From Bacteroidota bacterium (lineage in GTDB: Bacteria > Bacteroidota > Bacteroidia > Bacteroidales > Prolixibacteraceae), in NCBI GenBank assembly GCA_024278975.1, contig JAJRSD010000061.1, forward strand, positions 62,001 through 126,000: a stretch of 64,000 nt of DNA. The letters run 5' to 3'. The number at the start of each line of letters is the position of its first letter. Within the stretch, counting starts at the first letter, position 1. Positions 26,898 to 35,194 of the stretch are shown here, in pieces. Made by a program: the position numbers and the translations under genes. The notes under the pieces are model-generated. The model was not told the DNA's origin, made no database searches, and worked only from the letters and a program-made list of their open reading frames with translations.

Positions 26898-28124
26898 TTA
26901 TAAATTCTGCTGTAAAAGATATTTTTGAGAGATGAATTTTACGGGATACCACGAAACAATAAAACCAATAAGTAAAACCACCGATAAAACCAGAATAATA
27001 TCGCTAAAAATTATTTCGACAGGATAGGCAGAAATAACAAACGACCCGTTTCCGGGAAGCGTAATAATACCAAATTCTATTTGTATCCAGCAAACTAAAA
27101 TACCTATAACAGAGCCAATTACAGCCCCAAGGATTGAAATTAGCCATCCTTCAAAAAGAAAAATCCGGCGAATTAATTTTGTGGTTGCTCCCATACTTTT
27201 AAAGATTAAAATATCCTCTTTTTTATCGATAATTAGCATCGACAAACTGCCCAAAATATTGAATGATGCAATGATTAAAATAAAGACCAAAATTAAATAT
27301 GCAGCCCATTTTTCCGACTGCATTGTTTTGTAAATAAGGTCGTGTTGCTGAAACTTATTTTTTACAATAAATTTTTCACCTAAAATATTTTGAATCTCTT
27401 TTTGAACTGTTTTTGCATTTGCCAATGGAGACAAACCGAGTTCGACAATAGATACAAGTTGTTTACTTTCAAATAGTTCGGCTGCATAATCATACGAGAC
27501 TAAAATGTATTTTGAATCTATCTCCTCTAAAACGGAGAATATACCTGCCGGAAAAATATAATTATGATTAATTGCACGCGTCGGATTAATTGAGGTTTGC
27601 TTCCCTTTTTTAGGAACATAAATCATAATATGGTCGGCAAGCGAAAGCCTGATACCGAGATTATATGCAACACCCTGCCCGACAACTGCATAGTTAATTC
27701 CATCACGTTTTAACGAATAACTTCCTGTTACAATCAGACTGTCGATGTTTGTATATTGGATATAATTTTCGGGAACTCCTTTAATTGTTGCCGGATAAAT
27801 TTGGCTGCCATATTTTAGAAGTGCCACCTCCTCAATTACTTTTGAATAGTGAATTACACCGGGAAGTTCTTTTATTTTATTGAAATTAAAATCGGCCGGA
27901 TTAAACATTTTTCCTTCGGCTGGAGAAATTCTTAAGTCGGGATCGAAATCGCTGTAAAAGGTGGTTATCAGACTATTAAAGCCATTAAAAACTGATAGAA
28001 TTATAATCAGTGCTGTTGTTCCAACAATAATTCCTGCCACCGAAATTGCGGATATTATGTTAATAATATTCTGTTTCTTTTTAGAGATAAGATACCGTTT
28101 TGCTATGAAAAGTGGCAGATTCAA
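26898..28124 (-). CDS. ABC transporter permease, LolC/LolE (lipoprotein-releasing) type
   Basis: This 408-residue FtsX-family permease has an N-terminal membrane segment (about residues 22-45), a large periplasmic MacB-like domain (about 46-265) and three C-terminal segments (about 275-300, 320-350 and 370-395). The N-terminus FIAKRYLISKKKQNIINIIS is characteristic of LolC/E, which extracts lipoproteins from the inner membrane for transfer to LolA. The ATPase LolD is not adjacent. It lies downstream of rbfA, an order frequent in this phylum. Confidence 0.88.
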   Translation of the reverse strand: MNLPLFIAKRYLISKKKQNIINIISAISVAGIIVGTTALIIILSVFNGFNSLITTFYSDFDPDLRISPAEGKMFNPADFNFNKIKELPGVIHYSKVIEEVALLKYGSQIYPATIKGVPENYIQYTNIDSLIVTGSYSLKRDGINYAVVGQGVAYNLGIRLSLADHIMIYVPKKGKQTSINPTRAINHNYIFPAGIFSVLEEIDSKYILVSYDYAAELFESKQLVSIVELGLSPLANAKTVQKEIQNILGEKFIVKNKFQQHDLIYKTMQSEKWAAYLILVFILIIASFNILGSLSMLIIDKKEDILIFKSMGATTKLIRRIFLFEGWLISILGAVIGSVIGILVCWIQIEFGIITLPGNGSFVISAYPVEIIFSDIILVLSVVLLIGFIVSWYPVKFISQKYLLQQNL

Positions 28125-28190
28125 TTTTGCAGTTTATTATTGTTGAGTATCAGCCAAACGATTTTAATTGCCGGGCAAATTACCATCAAA

Positions 28191-28535
28191 TTATGAATTA
28201 AGAAGTTTGTCGATATTATCAATATAATCTAAACTATCGTCGATATAGAATTCTAAATTTGGAATAACACGGAGACTTTTTCCCACTCTTCGACCCAAAT
28301 CGCCTCTAATATGTTTCGTTAATTTACGAATTTCCGCTAAAATTGCTTCACTAAATTCCGACGGAAAGATGCTTAAATATACTCTGGCAATACCCAAATC
28401 TTTGGTAACGCGTACCACCGAAACACTAATCAACTTTCCCTGAAAATTAGATTTATTTAGCTTTAGCAGAATATCAGCCATTTCGCGCTGAACCAATTTC
28501 GAAATCTTATTTTGTCGTGTACTATATTGTTCCAT
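28191..28535 (-). CDS. rbfA: 30S ribosome-binding factor RbfA
   Basis: This 114-residue KH-fold protein assists late 16S rRNA processing and cold adaptation. Family features are the N-terminal STRQNKISKLVQREMADIL helix, the central SVVRVTKDLGIARVYLSIF strand and the RVGKSLRVIPNLEFYIDDSLD motif at the C-terminus. It lies 66 bp upstream of the Lol-type permease on the same strand. Confidence 0.94.
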   Translation of the reverse strand: MEQYSTRQNKISKLVQREMADILLKLNKSNFQGKLISVSVVRVTKDLGIARVYLSIFPSEFSEAILAEIRKLTKHIRGDLGRRVGKSLRVIPNLEFYIDDSLDYIDNIDKLLNS

Positions 28536-28633
28536 AATAATTATTAATGGCTCAAAATTAAGTAAAAACTTTGATAGTAGTGTTAAATTCGTGTGGTGGT
28601 TTGAAGTAAACTATTTGCTTTGCACATTTGAAT

Positions 28634-30163
28634 CTATTTCATTTCAAAATCTGTCTCATTTTTAAACGCTTTTCGCAAATCTTCGTTGGGTTTAATAATG
28701 TTGTAGTTTCCCCAATATTGTTCGTCGTAACTATTTATCATCTCCACAAATACATCGTGGCGTGAAAGAGATTCGGTTCGGGTAAAGCGTTTTAGTTCAG
28801 TGGGTTGAATGTTGGTTATTAGTAAATCGGAAATACTGTGGAATTCAGAATTTATTTTGTCGCGCCGGCTTTTTATTTTAACCTTTATGGAAGCTTGCGC
28901 AGTTGCCAGATGCCATTTCCCTTGAAACTGCTGGTAGTTTACAGTGTATTGAACAAACGAAGGTTTTGCCTTAACACCGCGTGGCTTTTTTTTGATCATT
29001 CTACTTTCTGCTTCGTGCAAACTGTTTTTGCTGAGTTTGAATTTGGCATGAATAATAGCAAAAGTTTCGCGATGAATATACATTTCACCTTCGTAAGCCG
29101 GGAAAAATAGTTCGGAAACAGATTCGAATTTAAGCACATAAACAGGTTCAGTTTTGTACCAAATAACTTTACTGATACGATATTTGTACAGCTCTTCATA
29201 ATCTTTGTCAATAAAACGTTTCATGGTTTTAACAACATCCAGTTGCGTTATCGAAAACGGACCACCTTGTAATTTAATGTTCACCCATTTAAACGACTGA
29301 ACATCGGGGCTTTTGCGACCTTTTATTAACCTGATAACATCTTTGCGTATAGTATTTGAGTATGGTGCTTTCAGAACTTCCATAACAGCTTCTGATACAT
29401 TTATATAGTTATTGTCTTGTTCAACTGTTTCGCGATAAAAGGCTGTCATTAATTTATAATTAGCAGAGTAATTTTTTGTTAAATTATTACGGACATTTTT
29501 TAGTAATTCGTGAGGTGTTGTTGCAGTAACTTTAACTTCTTTAATCCTGATTGAGACTGGGCTCATAATAATAATATCTTCATCTAAAATTTTATATGCT
29601 GGCATTATCAGTTGTTTATAACCCATGCACGAAATAATAATTGTATCTAAAATATTTTCAGGATGGATTTTTAGCAGGAACTCGCCATCGAAGTTTGAGA
29701 TTGTACCAATTGGTTTATTACTAACGGAAACAGTGGCATATTTTACCGGATTTTCCTTTTTAATATCCAGAAGTTTACCTGCGAGAAAAAAATATTTTGT
29801 GGGGATTGTATCATTTTTCAGCTTATTTATAAGTTCAGTATTAACTTTTTTCGAAATAATAATCTGATTTTCCAGCTCATAAAAACTGAAATTATCTGAA
29901 TTAAACAGTGTGTTTAAAACTGTAAACAGCGATTTGTTTTCAACTTCAAGAGATATTGTTTTTTCAGCGTCAAAAATAGATGCATCGTACGAAAAGAAAA
30001 CACCCGCCTGCCAACTTATTTGGTCTAAAATATAACTTATTGGTTGGTTCGTTTGATTTATAGAAACCCGCCTCTCAAAAACAGAACCATCCTGTTGCTG
30101 TGCCTTGCAAGGCAGCCAAAACAACAGGATGGTAAGTAATATAAAACAATGTGTTTTTATCAT
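28634..30163 (-). CDS. STN- and carboxypeptidase-regulatory-domain exported protein
   Basis: This 509-residue exported protein has a signal peptide (about 1-21) and a secretin/TonB short N-terminal (STN) domain (about 32-100, ISYILDQISWQAGVFFSYDASIF). A carboxypeptidase regulatory-like beta sandwich (about 125-190, KYATVSVSNKPIGTISNFDGEF) and a long beta-rich C-terminal domain of unknown function (about 200-509) follow. In TonB receptors the STN domain touches FecR to send a signal to the sigma factor; here no receptor barrel follows. Its ATG overlaps the stop of the upstream STN/protease gene (TAATG), so the two are translationally coupled in the ECF/FecR operon. Confidence 0.78.
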   Translation of the reverse strand: MIKTHCFILLTILLFWLPCKAQQQDGSVFERRVSINQTNQPISYILDQISWQAGVFFSYDASIFDAEKTISLEVENKSLFTVLNTLFNSDNFSFYELENQIIISKKVNTELINKLKNDTIPTKYFFLAGKLLDIKKENPVKYATVSVSNKPIGTISNFDGEFLLKIHPENILDTIIISCMGYKQLIMPAYKILDEDIIIMSPVSIRIKEVKVTATTPHELLKNVRNNLTKNYSANYKLMTAFYRETVEQDNNYINVSEAVMEVLKAPYSNTIRKDVIRLIKGRKSPDVQSFKWVNIKLQGGPFSITQLDVVKTMKRFIDKDYEELYKYRISKVIWYKTEPVYVLKFESVSELFFPAYEGEMYIHRETFAIIHAKFKLSKNSLHEAESRMIKKKPRGVKAKPSFVQYTVNYQQFQGKWHLATAQASIKVKIKSRRDKINSEFHSISDLLITNIQPTELKRFTRTESLSRHDVFVEMINSYDEQYWGNYNIIKPNEDLRKAFKNETDFEMK

Positions 30164-31728
30164 TAAAACACTTTTTTCAGTTGAAACGAAGTTTTAAATT
30201 CTTCGCCGTTGCGTAAAACTTTAATTTTTATTTTTCGATTTTCCTTACTTTGTAAAAGCAGGTTAATATCATTTAGTTTTAACGAACGGTGGTTATTACT
30301 GTTTAGCGACAAAATCTGGTCGTTTTCTTGTAGTCCGGCCAGAAAAGCCGGTGAGTCTTCGCGTATATTCGAAATTGTAAAAATTGGCATCCCCGGCATC
30401 GGATTTGTAACTTCCATACCACTCATATTATAATTAAAATCTTGTTTTACTCTGTTGGTTGGACGCAAGGTCAGGCGGCTGTTTCGGTAGTCAAATATTA
30501 CAAAAAATCGTCGAAGAATTTCAGCTCCAATTGTTCCGTTTCTGTCGTTTCTGGAAATTAATTTATCTATTATTTCCGAACCTGGAAATGCAACAATTGG
30601 TTGTGGCAAAAACAGAGGTCCCACCCAAATAGCATCAATTCTGCCTTTAACTCCATATAAATCGCCACTGAGTCCTTTTCCAAGAAAAGTTTCGATATGC
30701 TTTTTGGGTAAGTTTATTTTTTTATCCGAGCTTTCTGAAAGCCAAAGTGCATCGCTGGCACCTGTGTTAACAAGTAGTTTCACCCTAACATCGGTTAATT
30801 CATCGGTTACAATACCAGTTTTAATGAATGGTTTATTTCCATCGAAATAAAGTGGCATAATAATGTCTTTTTTGCGGTCGCGATATTTGTAATATTCGGG
30901 TTTAAAAAGTGTGAGTTTTTTACTCGAATAGTCAATTTCAACCACATAATCTTTAAATAAATTGAATCCTATTAAACCATGAACCGGAATTCCAAGTATG
31001 TGTGAAATCTGAAAGTTCTCATCAATAATCATTTGTACTTCCTGGTTGCGTGCTGATAAACCATTTATCTTCAATGTGTTGTTCCCCGAACGATACGCAG
31101 TTAACTCGACACCTTCTGCTAATCCCTTTATTTTCATAGGTTTCATATAATTCAAACTCAAATTATTAACAAAGGGTAATTCTGTAATAATTGGGGTTTG
31201 AACACTGTTATCCAGAATAAAATTTAAGGTGTCGGAATCGTTGATGTTAACCGGAATAATAATTAGGTTGCTAGCTGTTTTAAACTTAATTGTAATAGAT
31301 TTTTTTCTCTGATTATCAAATAAAAAGCCGCGATTATTTGAAAAAAACTGACTGCTATTTTGTTCATAATCAATACTTTTATCCAAGGGAATATAATCGC
31401 GAACAACTAAAATATTATCTTCAATTTCAAAAAGAAGGTAAAAGTCATTCATCAGTTTATCGAGAACATATTTTACCGGTTTATTCGAAACATTCAAACT
31501 TACTTTTTTATCGTCAATAATATTTGAATTGTACGAATAATCGATATCCAAATATTTGCAGATTTTCTCAATTACGTCGGAAAGTGGCTCGTCTTCTGCA
31601 TAAATACTTATGTTTTGGTCGAGTGCCTGCGTTTTGGTTTCCTGAGCAAAATTCACTTTCGGAATCAGAATCAGAGTAACTGCGGTAAAAACAAATGCTA
31701 TACAAATTTTATTAATTGTGTTTTTCAT
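30163..31728 (-). CDS. STN domain + retropepsin-like aspartyl protease fold + PDZ domain protein
   Basis: This 521-residue exported protein has a signal peptide (about 1-28), an STN domain (about 36-105) and two lobes that resemble retropepsin-type aspartyl proteases. The first reads NFILDNSVQTPIITELPF near residue 168; the second VKLLVNTGASDALWL near 318. A C-terminal PDZ domain follows (about 440-515, DSPAFLAGLQENDQIL). The canonical DTG is DNS in the first lobe and NTG in the second, so catalytic competence is doubtful. It may bind or regulate a partner instead. It lies 5 bp after fecR, in a sigma - FecR - STN/protease - STN order. Confidence 0.8.
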   Translation of the reverse strand: MKNTINKICIAFVFTAVTLILIPKVNFAQETKTQALDQNISIYAEDEPLSDVIEKICKYLDIDYSYNSNIIDDKKVSLNVSNKPVKYVLDKLMNDFYLLFEIEDNILVVRDYIPLDKSIDYEQNSSQFFSNNRGFLFDNQRKKSITIKFKTASNLIIIPVNINDSDTLNFILDNSVQTPIITELPFVNNLSLNYMKPMKIKGLAEGVELTAYRSGNNTLKINGLSARNQEVQMIIDENFQISHILGIPVHGLIGFNLFKDYVVEIDYSSKKLTLFKPEYYKYRDRKKDIIMPLYFDGNKPFIKTGIVTDELTDVRVKLLVNTGASDALWLSESSDKKINLPKKHIETFLGKGLSGDLYGVKGRIDAIWVGPLFLPQPIVAFPGSEIIDKLISRNDRNGTIGAEILRRFFVIFDYRNSRLTLRPTNRVKQDFNYNMSGMEVTNPMPGMPIFTISNIREDSPAFLAGLQENDQILSLNSNNHRSLKLNDINLLLQSKENRKIKIKVLRNGEEFKTSFQLKKVF

Positions 31729-31732
31729 GACT

Positions 31733-32791
31733 TTAAGGCTTTACTTGTTTATTAATACGACTTGAAAGTGTAAAGTGTTCGTTTTCTCCCATCAATTCAA
31801 GATTAAATGTTAGTCGTACTACATTTAAAACAAAATCGATTGGTTTTTTATCGAAATGAGCGGTTAATTTGAGAGTTTCCAAACCGGGTTCTACTAACTG
31901 AATTTCGATGTGGTAAACTTTCTCCAAACATTTAACTACTTCGTTTAATGGCGTTTCGTTAAAAATGAGGTCGTTAGTTTTCCAGGCAAGGTAATTCAAG
32001 TTGCTGTTTACCGATTTTTCGAGGCGATTACTTTTGACGAAAAGCGTTCCTTTTTCTCCGGGAATTAAAAATATTCTATTGTTTTCTGAAAGTAAATTTT
32101 CACTTTCCCGTGTAACCAGAACTTTTCCGGTTGCTACAACCACTTCAACGGTTTCGGTTTCCGGATATGCTGACACATTAAAAGAGGTACCTAAAACTTT
32201 TATCTGTGTTTTTCCGGCGTTTATAACAAATGGTTTTTCCGGGTTTGGTTTAACTTCAAAAAACGCTTCTCCAATAATTGTAACTTCTCGAACATCGTCG
32301 GCAAAATGTTTCGGAAATTTCAGTTTCGAGTTGCTGTTTAATGTAACCACCGAACCGTCGGGCAAAACAAATTCGTTTAAAACTTGCTTTTCGGCCGAAA
32401 CTGTTTGACTAAAAATTAGCGGCATTTCGTTTCTGAAATCAATGTAATATCCAACTCCCCCCAAAAGAATTGCAACCACAAGTATTGCAGCATATTTATA
32501 AAATTGTGCAATCTTCTCCTTTCTTTTTTTGCGCTGAACAACTTTAAATTGCATTGGGTAAATTTTAGAACTTACATTTTTCCATGCCGTGTTCGAATTA
32601 AAGCTTTTTGCTTTGTAATAGCTGTCAACTTTAGTTAACATTTTCCGGCATTTTTCCATCTCTGCCCGATTTCTGTCCGATTTATTTAACCAGTTTTCCA
32701 CTTCTGTTTTTTCATCAGAAGTTATTTCGTTATTTAAGTATTTGGTCAATAACGTCCAGTTAATAATCTCTATGTTTTTCTTTTCACTCAT
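31733..32791 (-). CDS. FecR-family anti-sigma factor
   Basis: This 352-residue protein has a cytoplasmic sigma-binding part with LLTKYLNNEITSDEKTEVENWL near the start, one membrane helix (about residues 87-107) and a periplasmic FecR domain (VLPDGSVVTLNSNSKLKFPKHF, then GEAFFEV and VLGTSFNVSAY). A C-terminal DUF4974/STN-like domain follows (LNEVVKCLEKVYHIEIQL). It holds the adjacent ECF sigma factor inactive until a surface signal arrives. The ATG at 32791 is preferred over one seven codons upstream because the MSEKKN start fits the family. The gene lies 40 bp after the sigma gene. Confidence 0.92.
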   Translation of the reverse strand: MSEKKNIEIINWTLLTKYLNNEITSDEKTEVENWLNKSDRNRAEMEKCRKMLTKVDSYYKAKSFNSNTAWKNVSSKIYPMQFKVVQRKKRKEKIAQFYKYAAILVVAILLGGVGYYIDFRNEMPLIFSQTVSAEKQVLNEFVLPDGSVVTLNSNSKLKFPKHFADDVREVTIIGEAFFEVKPNPEKPFVINAGKTQIKVLGTSFNVSAYPETETVEVVVATGKVLVTRESENLLSENNRIFLIPGEKGTLFVKSNRLEKSVNSNLNYLAWKTNDLIFNETPLNEVVKCLEKVYHIEIQLVEPGLETLKLTAHFDKKPIDFVLNVVRLTFNLELMGENEHFTLSSRINKQVKP

Positions 32792-32830
32792 GTTTCTAAT
32801 ATGACAGTTCAAATTAAATATACCCCTAAT

Positions 32831-33409
32831 TTATTTTTTATTGAAAAATATAAAAAGCATAAAAAAAGTGTTGTAGTCTTTTAGTTTATCTCGTAAAGTT
32901 TTGATTGCCAGCCCCATTTGTGTTTCAACTGTTTTAATCGAAATATTTAATTTCTTAGCAATTTCCCGGTATTTCAGCCCGTCTTCGCGGCTCAATCTAA
33001 AAATTTCGCGGCGTTTTGCAGGCAATAATTGAATACTCTCTTCTATCTTTTCAGCCAAATCAATTTCGGAAAAACTGTTGTCGTCCGATTGATTATTCGA
33101 TGTTTCGGAAATAATAGTTTGTGCGTATCGAAGTTTAACTTTATTGTGTTGAATATAATTCAGACATAAATTTTTAACCGAACTAAAAAGGTAACTTTTA
33201 AGCGAAGTTTCAATTGTAAGTCGCTCTCTTTTTTCCCATAGTTTAACAAAAAAATCCTGTACAATCTCTTCGGCGGAATTGTCGTCCTGAAGAATTCGGG
33301 AAGCAAAGAGACATAAATGACCATAATAGTTGTGAAAAAGTTTTTCGAATGCTTTTTCGTTGCTATTATTTATTTGTTCGAACAAATATTTGTCTTTATC
33401 TGAATTCAT
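32831..33409 (-). CDS. ECF RNA polymerase sigma factor
   Basis: This 192-residue sigma factor has region 2 (FHNYYGHLCLFASRILQD near residue 26, then EEIVQDFFVKLWEKR) and region 4 (LPAKRREIFRLSREDGLKYREIAKKLNISIKTVE near 132-165). It belongs to the Bacteroidota FecI-like group paired with FecR. It is the first gene of the reverse-strand operon that includes fecR and two STN-domain genes. The operon does not contain a TonB receptor, so it may control those STN proteins or a distant regulon. Confidence 0.94.
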   Translation of the reverse strand: MNSDKDKYLFEQINNSNEKAFEKLFHNYYGHLCLFASRILQDDNSAEEIVQDFFVKLWEKRERLTIETSLKSYLFSSVKNLCLNYIQHNKVKLRYAQTIISETSNNQSDDNSFSEIDLAEKIEESIQLLPAKRREIFRLSREDGLKYREIAKKLNISIKTVETQMGLAIKTLRDKLKDYNTFFMLFIFFNKK

Positions 33410-33541
33410 ATTTTCAATAAAAATCGATTAGGAGCGAAGGTAGAAAAAAGTAGCTCATCTTGAAAGTGTATAGATATGTTATATTTACTTCCCTCTTTTA
33501 CCGGTGCTTACACCGATAAAGTTGGTTTTCGAAAATAGTTG

Positions 33542-33842
33542 ATGTTGGCGTTTAGATTGCTAACATTGGGATATTTGGGAATGGGATTTTATCTCGTCTT
33601 TAGTTATTTATATTCGTTTGTATCGTCGATATTTGGTTTTATAATGTTTGGGTGTTTTGCTAGATAAATATTGCCCAGATCCACGATTATTTGCAACACA
33701 TGGAGAGTGGGAAGTGGCAGTTTCAAATGCACACTATATCTGGTATTTCTTTGTTGAAATGGCTTTAATATCGGCAGTTGTGCTAATTGTTTACGGTAGT
33801 GTATTAAAAAGAATTGACGATAAAAAACAAATTTCGAATTAA
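33542..33842 (+). pseudogene. Possible frameshifted small membrane protein
   Basis: Two adjacent frames look like halves of one gene. The first starts at ATG 33542 and encodes 41 residues with a hydrophobic stretch (LLTLGYLGMGFYLVFSYLYS). The second runs to 33842 and encodes DKYCPDPRLFATHGEWEVA, then a second membrane segment and a charged tail. Removing one T from the run at 33655-33658 would join them into about 99 residues with two membrane spans. I do not recognise the family. It could also be two chance frames, or only the second (from TTG 33648) could be expressed. Confidence 0.4.
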
Positions 33843-33845
33843 TAT

Positions 33846-33876
33846 TTTGTGGGTTCGGGCGAAATAATTAGTTTTG
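33846..33876 (+). promoter_or_regulatory. Promoter of the tRNA-Leu transcript
   Basis: TTTG at 33846-33849, a 19-bp spacer and TAGTTTTG at 33869-33876 match the Bacteroidota promoter consensus exactly. Transcription should start near 33883, giving an 80-base leader before the tRNA. Confidence 0.75.
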
Positions 33877-33898
33877 CACACCAATTTCCACAAAAGGA

Positions 33899-33971
33899 AA
33901 GCCCGGATGTTGAACGAAGAGAAATCCCTTTGGGAGCGGAATAAGACAGACGGGGTGTAAAAGCCCGGATG
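33899..33971 (+). repeat. Direct repeat AAGCCCGGATG in the tRNA leader and tRNA start
   Basis: AAGCCCGGATG occurs at 33899-33909 in the leader and again at 33961-33971, where it covers the first nine bases of the tRNA. The copies are 62 bp apart. The leader copy is not followed by a tRNA-like sequence, so it is either a relic of a partial tRNA duplication or a leader segment that can mimic the acceptor strand. Confidence 0.45.
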
Positions 33972-34046
33972 GCGGAATTGGTAGACGCGCTGGATTCAAA
34001 ATCCAGTTTCCGCAAGGAAGTGCGGGTTCGATTCCCGCTCCGGGTA
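33963..34046 (+). tRNA. tRNA-Leu (anticodon CAA)
   Basis: A class II tRNA: acceptor GCCCGGA pairs with TCCGGGT (33963-33969 with 34039-34045, including one G-U), discriminator A at 34046. The D arm contains GGTAGACGC; the anticodon arm is CTGGA-TTCAAAA-TCCAG, giving anticodon CAA. A long variable arm (CCGCAAGG) and a T arm with GGTTCGATTCC follow. CCA is not encoded. Confidence 0.95.
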
Positions 34047-34050
34047 CAAA

Positions 34051-34092
34051 AAAACCACTTAACTTATTGATAGTTAAGTGGTTTTGTTTTTT
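34051..34092 (+). terminator. Strong intrinsic terminator after tRNA-Leu
   Basis: A perfect 14-bp stem (34051-34064 with 34072-34085, core CCACTTAACT/AGTTAAGTGG), a 7-base loop and a GTTTTTT tail follow the tRNA by 4 bp. Confidence 0.9.
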
Positions 34093-34140
34093 GGTAGAGA
34101 GGATTAAAGAGAGAATTTGTATTGATTCTTGTTTATCGTT

Positions 34141-34259
34141 TTATTCACAAAAATGCAAGTGCTTTTTTTATCCTTTGTTTATTAATTCGTTCATTATTTC
34201 CCTTTATCATATTTTATATCAGATAAACTTTTCAAATTAAATTGACCGTGTTATTCACA
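34141..34259 (+). repeat. Two 12-bp direct repeats (TTATTCACAAAA), DnaA-box-like, upstream of the AraC gene
   Basis: TTATTCACAAAA occurs at 34141-34152 and 34251-34262. Its first nine bases match the DnaA-box consensus TTATnCACA. The copies are 110 bp apart in an AT-rich gap of 253 bp with no gene. They may be binding sites for the AraC protein encoded 38 bp downstream, or DnaA boxes, or chance: single matches of this degree are expected a few times in a window this AT-rich. Confidence 0.4.
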
Positions 34260-34299
34260 AAATATTTATAAGTTTATACTTAAAATGAAAAAATAAGAG

Positions 34300-35151
34300 A
34301 TGAAGTTTATTTACGAAAAGATATTGGTTCCAAATAAGCACACTTTTATCACCTATCGGGCAAAATTAAAACCGGGGTCAGATAAAATACATTCTCATAA
34401 AAACTTTGAATTAAATCTTATACTCTCTGGTTCGGGCAGACGTATTGTGGGGAATAATATCTCAAGTTATTCGGAAAGTGATTTAGTTTTACTTGCTCCA
34501 AATATCTCACATTGCTGGGAAGTGCTTGAGTATGACAATAATTTAGATCCTGAATGTATTGTAACTCATTTTAATGAAAACTTCATTACATCCGATTTTT
34601 TAAATATCCCTGAATTAGAAGTACTTATTCCTTTACTAAAAGATGCCGAAAATGGTATTGTATTCAAAGGAGAAAAATCTAAAAAAGTTGCAACTATTCT
34701 TAAAAAAATGACCACTTTAACTGGGTTAGATTTGCTTATTCATTTACTAGAGGTTTTTAATCTGTTACTACAAAACGAGGAGAGGGAATACCTCACTCTT
34801 CCCTCATCGTTGCCAAATTCGTACAAAAAAGATGAGGACAAAATAAATAAAGTGTACGAATATGTTTTTCAGAATATACAAGATGGAATTAAACTAAAAG
34901 AAGCAGCTTCAATAATTTATCTTCAGCCCAGTTCGTTTTGTCGTTATTTTAAGAAAAAGACAAACCAATCGTTTATGGAGTATGTGAAGGGTGTTCGAAT
35001 TGGGATAGCTGCCAAATTACTTACCGAAACGAATAAACAAATTACCGAAATATGTTACGAATGTGGGTATAATAGTTTAGCAAATTTCAATCACTATTTT
35101 AAGGTAGTAATGAATAAAACTCCCTCTGAATACAGAAAGGGTTTCAGATAA
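34300..35151 (+). CDS. AraC-family transcriptional regulator
   Basis: This 283-residue regulator has an N-terminal cupin-like sensor (HSHKNFELNLILSGSGRRIVG near residues 30-52 and LVLLAPNISHCWEV near 64-77). A C-terminal double helix-turn-helix follows (about 185-283: IKLKEAASIIYLQPSSFCRYFKKKT and ITEICYECGYNSLANFNHYFKVVMNKTPSEYRK). Sugar-responsive regulators share this layout. It converges on the GH92 gene and is the only transcription factor gene next to the glycan locus, so it is the likely regulator of part of it. Confidence 0.9.
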   Translation: MKFIYEKILVPNKHTFITYRAKLKPGSDKIHSHKNFELNLILSGSGRRIVGNNISSYSESDLVLLAPNISHCWEVLEYDNNLDPECIVTHFNENFITSDFLNIPELEVLIPLLKDAENGIVFKGEKSKKVATILKKMTTLTGLDLLIHLLEVFNLLLQNEEREYLTLPSSLPNSYKKDEDKINKVYEYVFQNIQDGIKLKEAASIIYLQPSSFCRYFKKKTNQSFMEYVKGVRIGIAAKLLTETNKQITEICYECGYNSLANFNHYFKVVMNKTPSEYRKGFR

Positions 35152-35194
35152 TTTTATCGTTAATATGGGATTTTCTCAACATCATTTCCTACTC

